From: Syncephalastrum monosporum B8922
Lineage: Eukaryota; Mucoromycota; Mucoromycetes; Mucorales; Syncephalastraceae
Reading direction: 5' to 3'
Length of the DNA stretch: 64,000 nt
NCBI GenBank assembly: GCA_000697355.1
Contig: JNEN01001161.1
Span: forward strand, 62,001-126,000
Shown here: positions 23,101 to 34,556 of the stretch, piece by piece
Layout: the number at the start of each line of letters is the position of its first letter
Position numbering within the stretch: the first letter of the stretch is position 1
The notes under the pieces: model-generated
Seen by the model: the letters and a program-made list of their open reading frames with translations, nothing else
The model's database searches: none
Told to the model about the DNA's origin: nothing
Program-made: the position numbers and the translations under genes

Positions 23101-23696
23101 AGGACGCCCCCCCCCCTCACCGCCTCTGTCTCTCTCTTTTTTTTTGTCCCTTTCCTATGGCTGAACTTACCACCACTAAGGGTATCATTGTAGGTAGCAT
23201 ATTGAGCATTGTTGGACTGATCCGGAGGGCAAAGGACACTTGACACACCCATCGTGATGAATGCGACAATACCGCCCATGCAGGCGATAATGAAGCAGAG
23301 CGTGAACTTTTCGCGCCAGGCCTGCTGCATACCGGGGTCAGGCATTTTCATTGCCCTAAGCATCGGTGGAAGGGCCCAGAAGGTTACGATGCGGGACAAG
23401 AGGACCCAAGGATCAAAGACCGAGCGACTCTTTTGGGTCTTGCCTGTCAAGAGCGGGGGCGGTTCCTGGTATCGGTCGGGACGGATCAAGGTACGGCCGC
23501 GATTGATGTTCGCGCCAGCGTTTTGGATGTTGTTGGCGCCAGGCATAATCCGCCGCGTCGGCGCTCGTCCCAACGTAGTCTGTCGCCGGCCGACAGAGAC
23601 ACTGCCGGCGGGTGTGTAGGTGGTATCGCTGGCAGTGCTGTACGCGTAGTCAGACCCGCCACCGCCCGCGGGGTTATAGCGGACACCGGGTGCCAT
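20172..23696 (-). CDS. Chitin synthase, class IV type (Chs3-like)
   Basis: Plasma-membrane GT2 enzyme polymerising UDP-GlcNAc into chitin. Four exons are visible: 23696 to about 23171, about 22997-21876, about 21811-21578 and 21524-20172. The N-terminus is Gly/Tyr-rich, followed by [10 protein letters not shown] and [21 protein letters not shown], a class IV feature, then a lumenal stretch. The catalytic part includes [49 protein letters not shown] and [12 protein letters not shown] (the QxxRW motif). A cluster of C-terminal membrane helices follows, then a Pro/Gly-rich tail. No myosin head is fused, which argues against classes V and VII. The GTG before the ATG at 23696 is not a likely start. 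Long antisense frames (for example 21880-23028, +) are shadows. Confidence 0.95.
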
Positions 23697-24130
23697 CACT
23701 TAAAGAGTAAAAGTAAAGGAGGAAGGGAAAGAGTGAAGGGAACGGAAAAAGAAAGGAAAAGAGAACAGAAATAAGAGAGGGAGAGAGAAGGACAGACAGG
23801 CGATGAGGGCACGAGGGCCACGAAAAAAGTAATGTAAAAAAGAAAGAAAAAAAAGGGAAAGAAGAAGGTAAAAGGCAACGGGAAGGCGAAGATGGGCTGT
23901 GTATAAAAATAGCTAATGAGAGGAGTTGGAAGCGGGTGCACAAGGACGACACACACACGCACACTCGAATAAACGCACGCACGCACACACGCACTTCTCA
24001 CTCCACTCTCAGTTATCTTGGAGCTCGGCATTCGATCAGTCAGTCAGGGCACACCTGCTCACTTCATTTGCGGACCATGAATGTGCATGAGATCAAACCG
24101 ATCACAGACGTTCCAGCCTCCATGTAATCT
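23697..24130 (-). promoter_or_regulatory. Chitin synthase leader: long polypurine/CT-rich tract and CA repeat
   Basis: Directly upstream of the chitin synthase start the plus strand is almost pure purine (GAAAGG/AGAG blocks, 23700-23890), that is a CT-rich leader on the coding strand. It is followed by an (AC)n/(ACGC)n run at about 23945-23995. CT-rich leaders are common before highly expressed fungal genes; a promoter role is inferred. Confidence 0.5.
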
Positions 24131-26400
24131 TATACTCACACACAACAGATTTATCAATACATTGAATATGTATCATCAATTATAGAATTGGCTTTCCAGA
24201 ATCTCACATACTTTATTCTCCCATTCTTGCTCGTATCACTTCTCTTCTCCCGACTCGGGTGCACCTTCATCTCGCCATTCACTGCCTTCATCTCAACGAA
24301 AAAAAAAATAAAGAAATCCTTATTCCCAAATCAAGTAGGATCGTAAAATTACTCCAAAGAAGGGGGTGCATGTTGGGGGCTCATCTTTCCCATTCGTCCG
24401 CGCCACTTTTTTCTTTATGCTCTCTTTCTTTTTCTTATGTATCCATTTCGTAATTCGTTGTTTGTATTTCCCAAGACTACTTCATCGCTACCGTTACTAC
24501 GCATGATGCAGATTATTAGCCTCCGTAGTCGTTATAGAAAAAGGCCTATGCGGCCCGTTCCGCGCATACCATTTTTCAAGAGAGAACGAAGATGGCTGTG
24601 AAGCCAAAAGCCACATCATATGATACATGATCCAACCTCTATCTTTTTTTTCTCATACTGAACGAAAAAGATGCATCAATTGATGCTAAGCAGCCACGGT
24701 GTCGAAAGTATCAGGACCATTACCACAATAAGAGATGATGGGCCAGCCATATTACTATCTATATATTCCATAATGCTTCAGGCCTTCTTGACAACAGCCT
24801 GAAAAAGAGATATATTTTAAGCCGAGGCGTGGTGATCCCACAGGAATGGCTAGCCTCGATGGTAACGGAGGATCGCTTTTTTTCCCTCCGCTCAGACGCA
24901 CTTTCCCAAAACCTCTCTCTCTTCCTCGCTATTGAACAACTTTGTTTCTTCGTGAATTTGCGGAGGGGGTTTCAGGCCAGCCAAAGAAAGTTTGACACCT
25001 TTTTGTCGATGTTGCTGCTCAGGTCCGACAATCTTGCCCTGGGCTCTCGCCATTTTTTTTCTTTGGTTGTATGCTTCGATGCAGATGCTGGTTCAGAGGA
25101 TGCAAAATCATGCGTATATCTATGCATCAAATAAACAGCAGTTTCAATCGTTTTCAAGCTGGACCCTGACAAGCTCTAGCTACTAAAACTCCCCCTGTGC
25201 AATTTAATCAACTATCATTGCCACGTGAGCACTCCTTTCCCGTTCATATTTGCCGGAAAAAAGAAAAAATTAAATGGCAAACTTTGTACATGTCGTGCAT
25301 CGACACAACCAACACCGACTCATTGGCCAATTTGATAGTAGGTCCTCACCCGGAAACTGGGATCTATCAGTTCCAAACACAACCAATTGCTTGCAATGTC
25401 ATCATACATGGCTGCTCTGAGCTCGGAGAACTCGCCTATTCGTTTTTATGCCAACAAACTGGATACGTGCGCATGATGGAGCAATATTTTGCAACTTTGA
25501 AGCCTGCTTTATGCTCTATATCAAGGCACCTGTGTGTTACGAATGAGCTTTTTATAGATTCCTTCACAAGTTTATGTTGCAAATACATGAAGGGGTCAAA
25601 GTCAGCAATTCGAAGAGCGCGGGGATTGGCCCGCCTCGCAAATCTTTGTCCCACCTTGTTCGAGATCTGCAAGAAAAAAGTCCGTAACACACACAAGTCA
25701 AGTACCCAGCTATTCATTAAATATGGAAGATCACTCAAATACAGAGAATGACCTATCCCTTATTCATTTTTACAAAAGGAGTGTTGACTACGATTTCAAT
25801 AAGTCTTAAAAGTAGCAATAGCAGCATGTAGCTCAACCAAAATAAAGCCACGTTTTTTAGTGCGTTTTTTCTTATTTGTCAAACCAACCACTGTGGCTGC
25901 ACGCCTCTCATTGGATCATTCATATTTTAGTCTCTCTTTCTGTTTCAGGTTGCCTCTTTCTTGTTAGTATGCATATTCGCGAACATCGCATAGCACAAAA
26001 ATGTATTCCTCCTTTGGAGCGCACTAACACTAGGCATTAACGGTGTCCATAACCAAGTATAATTATTCCTTGCTGAACACGCAGACGATCTAATTGGGAG
26101 CGAAAGAACGGCCACTACGTAGCGTCATTGAGTAAGTCATAGTTCTACCTTTTCGAACAAAGTATATAGCCCTATTGGCCTATACCAGTATATATTCTTT
26201 CGTGAACATATAATGATATGACAAAGACAAATTCAACTATAGCTTTATATTTGGCGAGAACCAAGTATTGTTATTTCTGTCGGCGCAGATGTCGACCTCG
26301 AAGGTATGCAAAGGAAGGTAACATTAAAACAATTCACTCTAAGTAGACTATGGGTTTTTGTGCGGAAATCAGTCCTCGTCTTCTACACCTAATCTATTCT
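24131..26400. other. Gene-poor AT-rich region
   Basis: About 2.3 kb with only short open frames. A plus-strand frame of 184 codons (25197-25751) contains many Cys and Leu residues but no motif I recognise. On the minus strand, short frames between 25053 and 24785 have a plausible polypyrimidine-AG acceptor at about 24806, yet no consistent spliced protein could be built. I cannot support a gene. Confidence 0.5.
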
Positions 26401-26407
26401 ACCTACC

Positions 26408-26610
26408 TAGCCGGCCGGAGTCTGGATCATCGGTATACACTCACGGTGCGTTGACCACTGCCTTACCTGCGGCTGAATTAATCTTGAGCCACGGTTTCAA
26501 AAATTATCTACAGATCTTTACCGGTTGACGTATGGCAGACATTTGGCGCAGAGGCACATGTCTATGGGGGTTAGATTCAAATGGTGGTACCGGCCACCGA
26601 CCGCCTAGGC
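26408..26610. repeat. Dispersed repeat, copy B, with Pol III-like boxes alongside
   Basis: Positions 26435-26480 match copy A (13908-13953) at 39 of 46 bases. To the right, 26541-26551 reads TGGCGCAGAGG, close to the tRNA A-box consensus, and about 25 bases on is a GATTCAAAT stretch loosely like a B box. The distance between boxes is short and no cloverleaf folds by eye. A tRNA-derived SINE remnant is possible; an unrelated neighbour is equally possible. Confidence 0.45.
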
Positions 26611-27568
26611 TAGAGGGTATACGCAAACGGAGGAGGAAGGAAGAGCAAACGGTAAAGGAATGGGTGATAATGATTCATGCGTAAATGTCTGAGAAGCAAG
26701 CAGACAGGAGCAAGAGACGCAAACGGAAGTGAGGACAGGACGAGAGGCGAGAAAGAAGACAGCAATCTGAATAAATATGTATAGGAACAAGTTTATTGAC
26801 CTCCAAGCCCATACGCTCTTGACGCGGCAAATTGCGACCATGTGTACCGGCACAGTTGGAGCGGGCAACCGGTGACAGAGGGACTTTGGGGGAACTTATG
26901 CAGTCTACGTTGCGCTTATTAGTTTACACTTGTAGCCACGATCCTTTTGTATGTCCTGCTAGGATAAGACTTTGACCAAAGTAGTGAATGGAAGAAGTAA
27001 AGTAGATAACGTGTGAGAAAACAGCGTTTCTTAAGAAACAGACTCATATCGACGGCCTTTCATGCATATACATGAACCATGTCTGTCAATGGGAAAAGAA
27101 CGGTGAAAAAGAAGACTTTGACAGGGGTTGAACGTCAGGTATTTTTGCGTTTAAAAAGGTTCATTGGTTTACTTGCTATCACAGAACCAATGCTTATTGA
27201 TGGGGATAAAGAACTTTCTGAAGAGGGTACTGGTGTCATATGTTTTGTGCAGAAGTCGTTTCAGACATGAATAACCTCATATGCTTTCTCTATATCTCGT
27301 TGAACGTCATTTGCAAAATCAAAACATGCTCGAAAACGGACTGCTAGTCAGCAAGATTGCTATTTGGGTATTTATCCAATTAAAGGAAAAATAGATAAAC
27401 ATATGACCTGATAGCAGGACTTGCTTGGGTGTCCAACTTCGATACCTGCGTCGCGTGCGTGGTGCAACGTAAGAAGTGTTAGAGAAATTAAGAGGGCTTT
27501 CCGAGTATGGTCTTGAGAAACACCCATATAGCTGGGTAGATAGATTATATGTATCTTGAGAGTAAATA
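26611..27568. other. Intergenic downstream of the P450
   Basis: AT-rich spacer ending at the P450 stop. The frame at 27079-27270 (+, 63 codons, Lys-rich start) has no recognisable similarity. Nothing else is seen. Confidence 0.5.
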
Positions 27569-29565
27569 TTAAGCTTTCTGACGGCGTCGGATGTTGACCT
27601 TGAAGCTGCGGGATGCGAGAGTTAAGGTAACAAATTGGCGGCGATCTTGGGCGTTCTCCATCTCCTGCGGGATGCTTTCGATATCGAATAGTCTGACAAT
27701 CGCCGCTATCGCCAATCTCATTTCTTGTAGGGCAAAAAACTTGGCCATGCAATTCCGGGATCTTTCGATGTTTGTGAATTCTCATTGTGACGACGCAAAA
27801 AAAAAGTTGTCTACTTACCCCAGACTGAATGGATAAAACGCTTCTTCATCACCCGCTTTCTTCTCGAGCCATCGTTCCGGCATGAAGCGCAAAGGGTCCG
27901 GCCAATAATCAGGATTTATCTGTGCATGTTGCAGGTTCAAAGTGACGAGAGTCTAAAGATACATTTAGCTAGCTGATAAAATATGAGCCTTTTTCGAGTT
28001 GAGTACGTACCCCTTTAGGAACAAAGACACGGCCACCCAAGACAAAATCTTTATCTGCTTGGCGTTCCACGCCACAGATAAGAACGTGGTTAAGTCGCAT
28101 GGACTCATTGATGACAGCGTTTAGATACGGTAGGTCCTTGAGCTGCTGATGCCGGAAAGCGGAACCGTTCTCGTCAAGCGATACCGTGTCTAGTTCTTCC
28201 TGGAGTCGATCGAGTGTCTCGGGGTACTGTAAGAGTTGAACAAAAACAAAATTGATTGTAGTTGCTGTCGTATCTGATCCAGCGATGAGAAACTGGACCA
28301 TCTCCAATATAATCTCGCCTGTTGATAGTCTATCTCGGGGATCGGGTGCTTGCTGTGTATCCACGACGAATTGTAGTATATCACTTCGTCGCTCTGTTTC
28401 ACCGTTCTGTCTTTTCGTAACAACGTCCTGCAGAAGCTAATGTAGATTTTCTTGTCATCTGATCGCATATGAATACACGGGCATCATACCTCTTTCAAAT
28501 GGCGAAGCTGTCGGGTAAATCGGCCGACTGATTTCAAAGCGAGTATAGGGCCGACCAACGGGTGTGATATAAGCTTTTTATAAACATGTTATTAAGCTCG
28601 AATTTCTTTTACATGAACTTACCTTTGAGGTTGCTTCAAAGAATGTGTCGACAGTCTTGCGTACAGAATAAGGATCTTGCTCGAGTACGTTGAGGGATTC
28701 GCCAAAGCAGATCTCGCACACCACATCGATTGCTGTGGATTTTACGAGATCGAATAAATCCACAGTGCTAAAACCGTCCGCTGTCGGGCTAGCGGTAATA
28801 CCACCATCTATCTTCTTTACTAGTTTCTGGAAACCATCATTCATAGCCTGCTCCAAGCTTGCTACATATCTCTGGGAGAATCCGGGAGTAAGGAGCCGCC
28901 TCTAGTATATAACCCGTATCACTAAGATAACCACCACATTTTGTCGACTTACGCGAAATTTGTGTTCCGACTTGTCAATGATGTTAACCGTGCACTTGTC
29001 CTGCCCTAATATACAGATGAGCAGCTGTTATGGAGAAGGGGTGACTCTCGTACCTTTATGTGTTTCATAACTAGGTGCTTTTGGAAGAGATTCAGTAACA
29101 AGAGCTTGCTTGATCATATTTTTGTCTGCAACAGAGATTGTATTGGGGCCAATGCGGACCACCGCGCCGTAACGATCATGCCAATGCAAGTATCTGCGCC
29201 AGCTAAATCATCACTGTCAATCATGTGTTTGATACGATTGCATCATATGGTTTACATACATAGTGCCATGAGGCTGATCAGCAGTGAACCAACGAGGCGG
29301 GAAAAACTTGTACAGCATTGGGCCGGGTATGTTCCTGAGCGGGCCGCAATAAGCGGTATATAATTTCTGAAAGGTTTAGTTTGACCCTGGAATCATTTGA
29401 ATTGTCAAAATGTTGTATACACACTGATACTATAATATAAGATGTATAGCCTGCTATAATTGCTTTTGTGGCATTTTTGATCGATGGCATGTATTGCTTC
29501 ACAAGGATCTCGCTTTTGGCTGCTTCCTGCCCTAGGTCAGCAAAAATTCGTGTAAATTGATCCAT
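27569..29565 (-). CDS. Cytochrome P450 monooxygenase
   Basis: Haem-thiolate monooxygenase, probably anchored in the ER membrane; substrate unknown. The ATG at 29565 starts an N-terminus with a hydrophobic anchor (ATKAIIAGYTSYII). After the first intron comes the Pro-rich hinge NIPGPMLYKFFPPRW. The I-helix is QFLIAGSDTTATTINF (AGxDTT). The K-helix ExxR lies in LNAVINESMRLN and PERW in LRFMPERW. The Cys-ligand loop is split by an intron: FYPFSLG before it and SRNCMAKFF after it together give FxxGxRxCxA, with the haem Cys intact. The stop is at 27569-27571. At least seven short introns are present; the middle ones are approximate. The gene stands alone in AT-rich sequence, with no biosynthetic partners visible. 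All core motifs are intact, so there is no sign of decay. Confidence 0.9.
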
Positions 29566-29605
29566 GAGAGTCGAGAGATGAGATTAGAAAACAGTGAGAC
29601 CGGGT

Positions 29606-29612
29606 TTATATA
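29606..29612 (-). promoter_or_regulatory. TATA box of the P450 gene
   Basis: The minus strand reads CTATATAAACCC about 40-45 bases before the P450 ATG, a well-formed TATA box at a suitable distance for a short leader. Confidence 0.5.
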
Positions 29613-31047
29613 GGAGAAATTTCGAGCATATCAAATTTATGTTCTGTACTCTTTTGTGATAGACATCCAGCAAGGAGTGCATCGAAATATCACCCTTATT
29701 AGCTTTTATTGTGAGCCTAATGGAAATGAGCGAAGAAACTTTGTATGGATTCATACATAGACGTCATTGCTTCAGGCTTTGAGCCCTGGCTCAGTATCAC
29801 TACTTCTAAGCTTAAACTCTACTGACGCTTCCGGTATTATTATGGACATCTATTTAATCAATCGTGATGGTTCATATATAGGTACCTTGAATTTACCGTC
29901 CTAAATAGCGACCAGAGCCCCTGGTAAGCGCCTTGGTATCACTTCAGAGTACGCGGAAATCAGTGTAACCACTCCTTTCTTCCCATGCGACTCCAGTGTG
30001 AGTAAAATTAGTGGTTCTTCCAATGTAGATCTTTGAGCCCAAGTTGTTGCCTATGGTAGTGCTACTCCTATGGAAGGGGTCATCGGATGCCCCTATAAAA
30101 TTTTGCTATCAGGAAAGATAAAATGTTGCGAGAACGGTAGACCTATCAAAAAAATAGAATACAAATGTACCATATAGCAGTCATCAGCGTAGCAATATAG
30201 TAAGAACAGAAATGAGCACCCTTTGTTCTGGTGAACATTTATAAAGCTATTGCCTAAACAGACCCAGATTCGAACCTAAGAACTCTACTGCAATTGGAAC
30301 GCCCATACAGGAGTACCAGATTATTTTCCTACTTCAACGGAGTTTTGCCATGCATTGCATTTGATCTGCCTCTCGAATGATCAAACGATAAAAGCTTAAA
30401 CCGCGTGAAGTCGGTGGTGAAGTACACTACAAATTATTTTGTGGAAATATGATCGTCAGTATCTCGTGGGTAGTCATAGCCGCTTATGTGATAACTCATA
30501 TAAAACAAAACTGCGAGAATCGAGGATCTCGCAGGCAGTACACATTGCCATATTTATACTTCATATTGATGTCAAAGACAACTGAAAATCAGATAACACT
30601 GTTTTTCAGCTGAGGGCAATCAAAAACATACGCTCACATTATGTATTAGAATCTGATGCTGCGCGCTACTGATCATACTCTAATTTTATTTGTGGCATAC
30701 GACTAAAAATGCTTGATAGAAGGTTGAAATATAACAGCTCCTCACTTGCTGTGAGGAGCGTATCAAAAATCTGTCTTCATGGTGGTAAGTACTCTACTTT
30801 GCCAAGCGAACGCAGAATGAACGATTCTCGCACAAGTATTGGCCTCTGTTTGTTGAGGTTTGCTTCAAATGATCTTACAGCACAAGCAGGCGAAAGGGAG
30901 TCTTTTTAAACTTCTGCTGAGAATGTTCCTCGCATGATGAGGCATAGAATAGTCTAACATGCTAAAATTTCCTCCCAGACATAGCTTCGACGCTATTACT
31001 GTGCAACTTTTCATCTTGACGAATTTGTGTTAAGCTTTACAATCACT
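29613..31047. other. Intergenic, AT-rich
   Basis: About 1.4 kb between the P450 promoter and the stop of the MscS gene. It contains a tRNA-like T-arm sequence on the minus strand (about 30264-30280, GGTTCGAATCTGGG) whose remaining arms do not fold, and a 66-codon plus-strand frame (30709-30909) of unknown nature. No gene is supported. Confidence 0.5.
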
Positions 31048-33985
31048 TCATATTTTTGTAGACTGCACAAAAGTCTGCGATGTCGTTCGCAAGAAATCCG
31101 ACTGCGGATGATGACGACGATGCTTTCCTGGAGAGTGTGACAGACTCGATGTAACGCTGCTATTCATAAAGCCCGCGGCACCAGCATCCTGGGCAAAACG
31201 CTGAGTTGGTAATTCATACCGAATGCCAAGGTCGGTAAAGATATCTTTGACTGCAATTAGAAACTAAAACGAGAAAAAGGGGTGATGTTGGTGAGCGGGA
31301 TATCCCGTAAAGCGTGCATACATGTATGTACGAGCAACAACCGGCAGGCACAAGGATGCACAAGCTTTACACAAATACACGCACGCACGTCGTACCTTTG
31401 TCTTCCGCTGGAAGCGCTTTCCCAAATCTTGCCAATTACCCTTGTGGGGTAGCCACATAGATAGAACGAGCTTGTTCATATCGACAATATCCGAGACACG
31501 GACGTCGAAACCGGTGCTAAAGTCGCGTGATTGATTGTTCACCCATTCGGTAAGTCGCTCGCGTAGCAGATGCAGGCGCTCGGTAGGCGTCCGAAAATCA
31601 ATATTGACAGTAATCACTTCTCCCATATCGCCGGAGCGGCGGACGTTTACAATTAATTTGGTCATGAGCACCGTAGTGGGTGCATACACTTGCTGCCCAT
31701 CACCGCGGCTATACCCGTACAGGAAAGTATGCTAAGTTAGTAGATCTCGAAATAGACAATGCTTATCGTCTATTTTTTCGATTTTCGTTCTGCAGTCGCT
31801 TACATGAAGACCGTGCCCATCAAGCCAAGGTTGTGGACTAGCAAAAACTGATCGTCAATGAGAACATAGTCACCTGCGTCATACGGATGCTAAAAGTAGA
31901 CATGAGCCAATAGGAGTTGCAGCATTCCTTTTTGGGTTACCGTCACAAATAGGAAAAGCATGCTCTCAAACGTGTTCTTGCATGTGTTGCCAAATACGAA
32001 CGTCAGGGCGAGCAGGCAGGAGCCCAGAGGAACCAGTGAATGCCACACTTCCACGTTGAAAATGGCAAGGGAGATGAATACAGTTGCAATAATGCTTACA
32101 ATCCACAGCATGGTATCTACTTTTCCGAGTGCCTGGCTCGTATCACACATTGACTGCGCGAGTGCCTTGCGCTCTTTGTAAACCCTTAGGATCGTATCAC
32201 GAAACTCTCGGCGGGTTAGGTTGCCGTTACGATCTCTGTCAAACACGCAGAATGCTTGCTGGGCTTCGTCGAGCGAAGCAAAATAGGGTGCAAAATGCTT
32301 CACCTCGAGGCATACTTCGTTGTCGTGATGCGCGAGAGAGTAAAAAAGCTTCTTGGCAACCTTCTTGGCGTACTCAATAGAGTTGATATCGACTTTGTTT
32401 CTCTCGATGCGACTTCGAAGCTGAGGATGATCTGTCAAAACGATGCTTTGCAGACGCTTTTGGAACTGGCCCAATAGTTCGCTACCCGTGTTCTGTCGTT
32501 TGTGTTCAGGCCGGCGTTGATGGCTGTTGGCAGTGCGCTCCTGCTTTCCTTCCGACTTGCTTAATGTATCCAGGACTATCGACAGAAGAAAGTAAGAGGC
32601 AGTAACCTCTCACGTTAAACACACGTTGTGTTGTAGCTGTACATGTGCTGGAAGCACACACCATTTGGTGCCATACCTCTCAGTGCATACTTGTTTTCCT
32701 GCAGTCGATCACTAAACGCCTGGCGATGAAACCGCGTGGCTAGTTTTGGGTGAAAATAGTTGCAAATGTATGTATGAGAGTGTGTGAAGATATGTAGCGT
32801 GGGTGTGGTGAGGGTCAAATAGCTGGTGAGAAAAGGGGTGGCGAAGTGCACATGCGTAGGCGCGCGTACGCATGGTAATGCTTACCTATAACTTGGACAA
32901 TCACTTTTTGCACAAACAACCAAAAGCAGGCCACAAAGATACAAGCAAACACGTTCCAGATGACCATCGAATAGCCTTGCTCCTTGACAGACTATACAAA
33001 TACAAGGGATAGATGACCACATGAGCTACTTGACATGCATATCTCCTTTTCATTATCGCCACAACGGCTTACCTTGTAGGGGTAATCAAGCAGAAAAGCC
33101 CACGAGCCCCAGTTCCAGGATGCAAGGAGTAAAAGTGTCAGGTATCGCTTTAGGCTCATATAATACTTTTTATGTACACAAGCAGGTCAAGCATGGGCCA
33201 TGTAGATATGTAAACGCCGGATGGGAATATGGTCAGAAGATGGTAAGGGGCGACATCGAGTGTTGCACGGGTTACCTCCATGGCCGATTTCACTCTCTCT
33301 GATCGACGGCCTTTGAACAACTTGGTCCACATGGATACCACAGCGGGGATGATCTCAACAAACACAGTCGTCACCCAGCCAATGTGCCACTGAAATGCAG
33401 TCCAGTATAGCCAGCACTGCAAATTGCTCCGCATATTTTTAAAATCCGGGAGTGTCCGCTCTTCCTCGGAAGGCACGGCCATCAACAGGTTAACGCAAAT
33501 GGCAGGTGTGCTAAAGACGATCGAACCGACAAGGGCTAGAATCAAACGCTTAGAAAAAGGTGAAAGATAACGCCAGCAGCACGACGGACGACAGGCGATG
33601 AGTTGCAATAGCTGACGTGCTGTTTTGCGTCGTTTGATTTGTGGCTGGTCAGCTGCTGGGTCCTCGTTCCAGTCAAACTCATCTTCATCAAGGTGGTTGT
33701 TATTTGTTGAGAGCGGTGTAGGATAGGTGGCCTGTGATGCTTCTATTGGCAGCTCATCCTCGTCAAGGTGGGGCGGAGTGTCATCATTGTGCATATTGAC
33801 CATATGTCTTTCTGTTGTCTCCTGATCAGCTGCTGCTTGCGCTTTCATGTTAGCCAAGGGCATCGGAGCCGGGTCTGGTTAAACGTTTTTAGCCGCTGTG
33901 GTGACACCGCATGGTGCGAACAAACAATACCTGTCATCAAACACTTCTCGTCATCTGTTGTAATACGCACAGACTTTTTGACCAT
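31048..33985 (-). CDS. EF-hand mechanosensitive (MscS-type) ion channel
   Basis: Member of the fungal MscS family with an EF hand (relatives: Msy1/Msy2 of fission yeast, ER-located, acting in hypo-osmotic calcium control). The best start is the ATG at 33985: exon 1 runs to 33931, then an intron ends in AACCAG and continues DPAPMPLANMK in phase. An acidic N-terminus (HLDEDEFDWNED) is followed by several membrane segments (LILALVGSIVFSTPAICVNL, CWLYWTAFQWHIGWVTTVFV). The EF-hand loop DRDRNGNLTRREF precedes the MscS core (MLWIVSIIATVFISLAIF; LLALTFVFGNTCKNTFESML; HPYDAGDYVLID). The C-terminal cytoplasmic beta domain reaches SRGDGQQVYAPTTVL and VKDIFTDLGIRYELPTQ. The stop TGA is at 31048-31050. 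About nine introns are present. Membrane topology agrees with the family. Confidence 0.9.
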
Positions 33986-34556
33986 AGAATGTAGTAAGAC
34001 GAGAAGAAAAAAGGATGGCTCAGGTTAAGATTGGAGGTAGAAAAAAAGTCAACTTGGAAAATGGTGCCTGGTTGGAATGGAATAGGTAATGGGCGTGTGC
34101 GCGCACGGTATCCCACAGCGCCTAAATTTTTTTTTTTTTTTTTTTTTGGCGCCTATCAGGTCGAGACCCGTAATCCTAAGCGAAGCCAAGGAACAGCGGC
34201 ACAGAAAAAAATAGGACGCACGCACCAAGCTGCATTCAAAAACCGCACCCGCATTGTCAAAAAACTGTTTAGCCCAAAAGAACCCCTGCCAGGTGTAACA
34301 CCGGAACAAAGGCCAGGAGAGGAAACTCTGATTTGACCTCCTAACCGCACGGGTATATAATGAATGCCCTTTTCTTGCATCGTCCCACTTCTTCCATCAC
34401 TCTTTCCTTTCCTTATTGACTACTTTCTTTCTTCCCAACTCGATATTTGTGCTGGTCACTTCTATTTCAGTTTCACTCTCCACACACCATTCTATTGTTC
34501 TCCATTTTTTTTCTGCAACTTCGTTTATCTCGTCTTCTCTCTCTCTCTTTCTCGTT
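33986..34556. promoter_or_regulatory. Divergent promoter region, MscS / homeodomain gene
   Basis: About 570 bases between two divergent start codons. It includes a T-run of 19 at about 34129-34147, then a region of average composition, and a CT-rich leader before the homeodomain gene. A TATATAA at 34354-34360 sits about 200 bases before the homeodomain ATG. Confidence 0.5.
34354..34360 (+). promoter_or_regulatory. TATA box of the homeodomain gene
   Basis: GGGTATATAATGAATG lies upstream of a long CT-rich leader that runs to the ATG at 34557, the usual order for a fungal promoter and 5' UTR. Confidence 0.5.

Noticed and set aside
23940..24000. CRISPR-like regular spacing in the ACACGC region
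   Set aside because: Simple CA/CACG microsatellite without spacers; the genome is eukaryotic.
25197..25751. Plus-strand frame of 184 codons
   Set aside because: AT-rich spacer, no motif, no promoter-like leader; probably chance.
34129..34147. T-run of 19 as the poly-A tail of a retroposon on the minus strand
   Set aside because: The sequence next to it shows no retroposon body, target-site duplication or similarity to the dispersed repeat.
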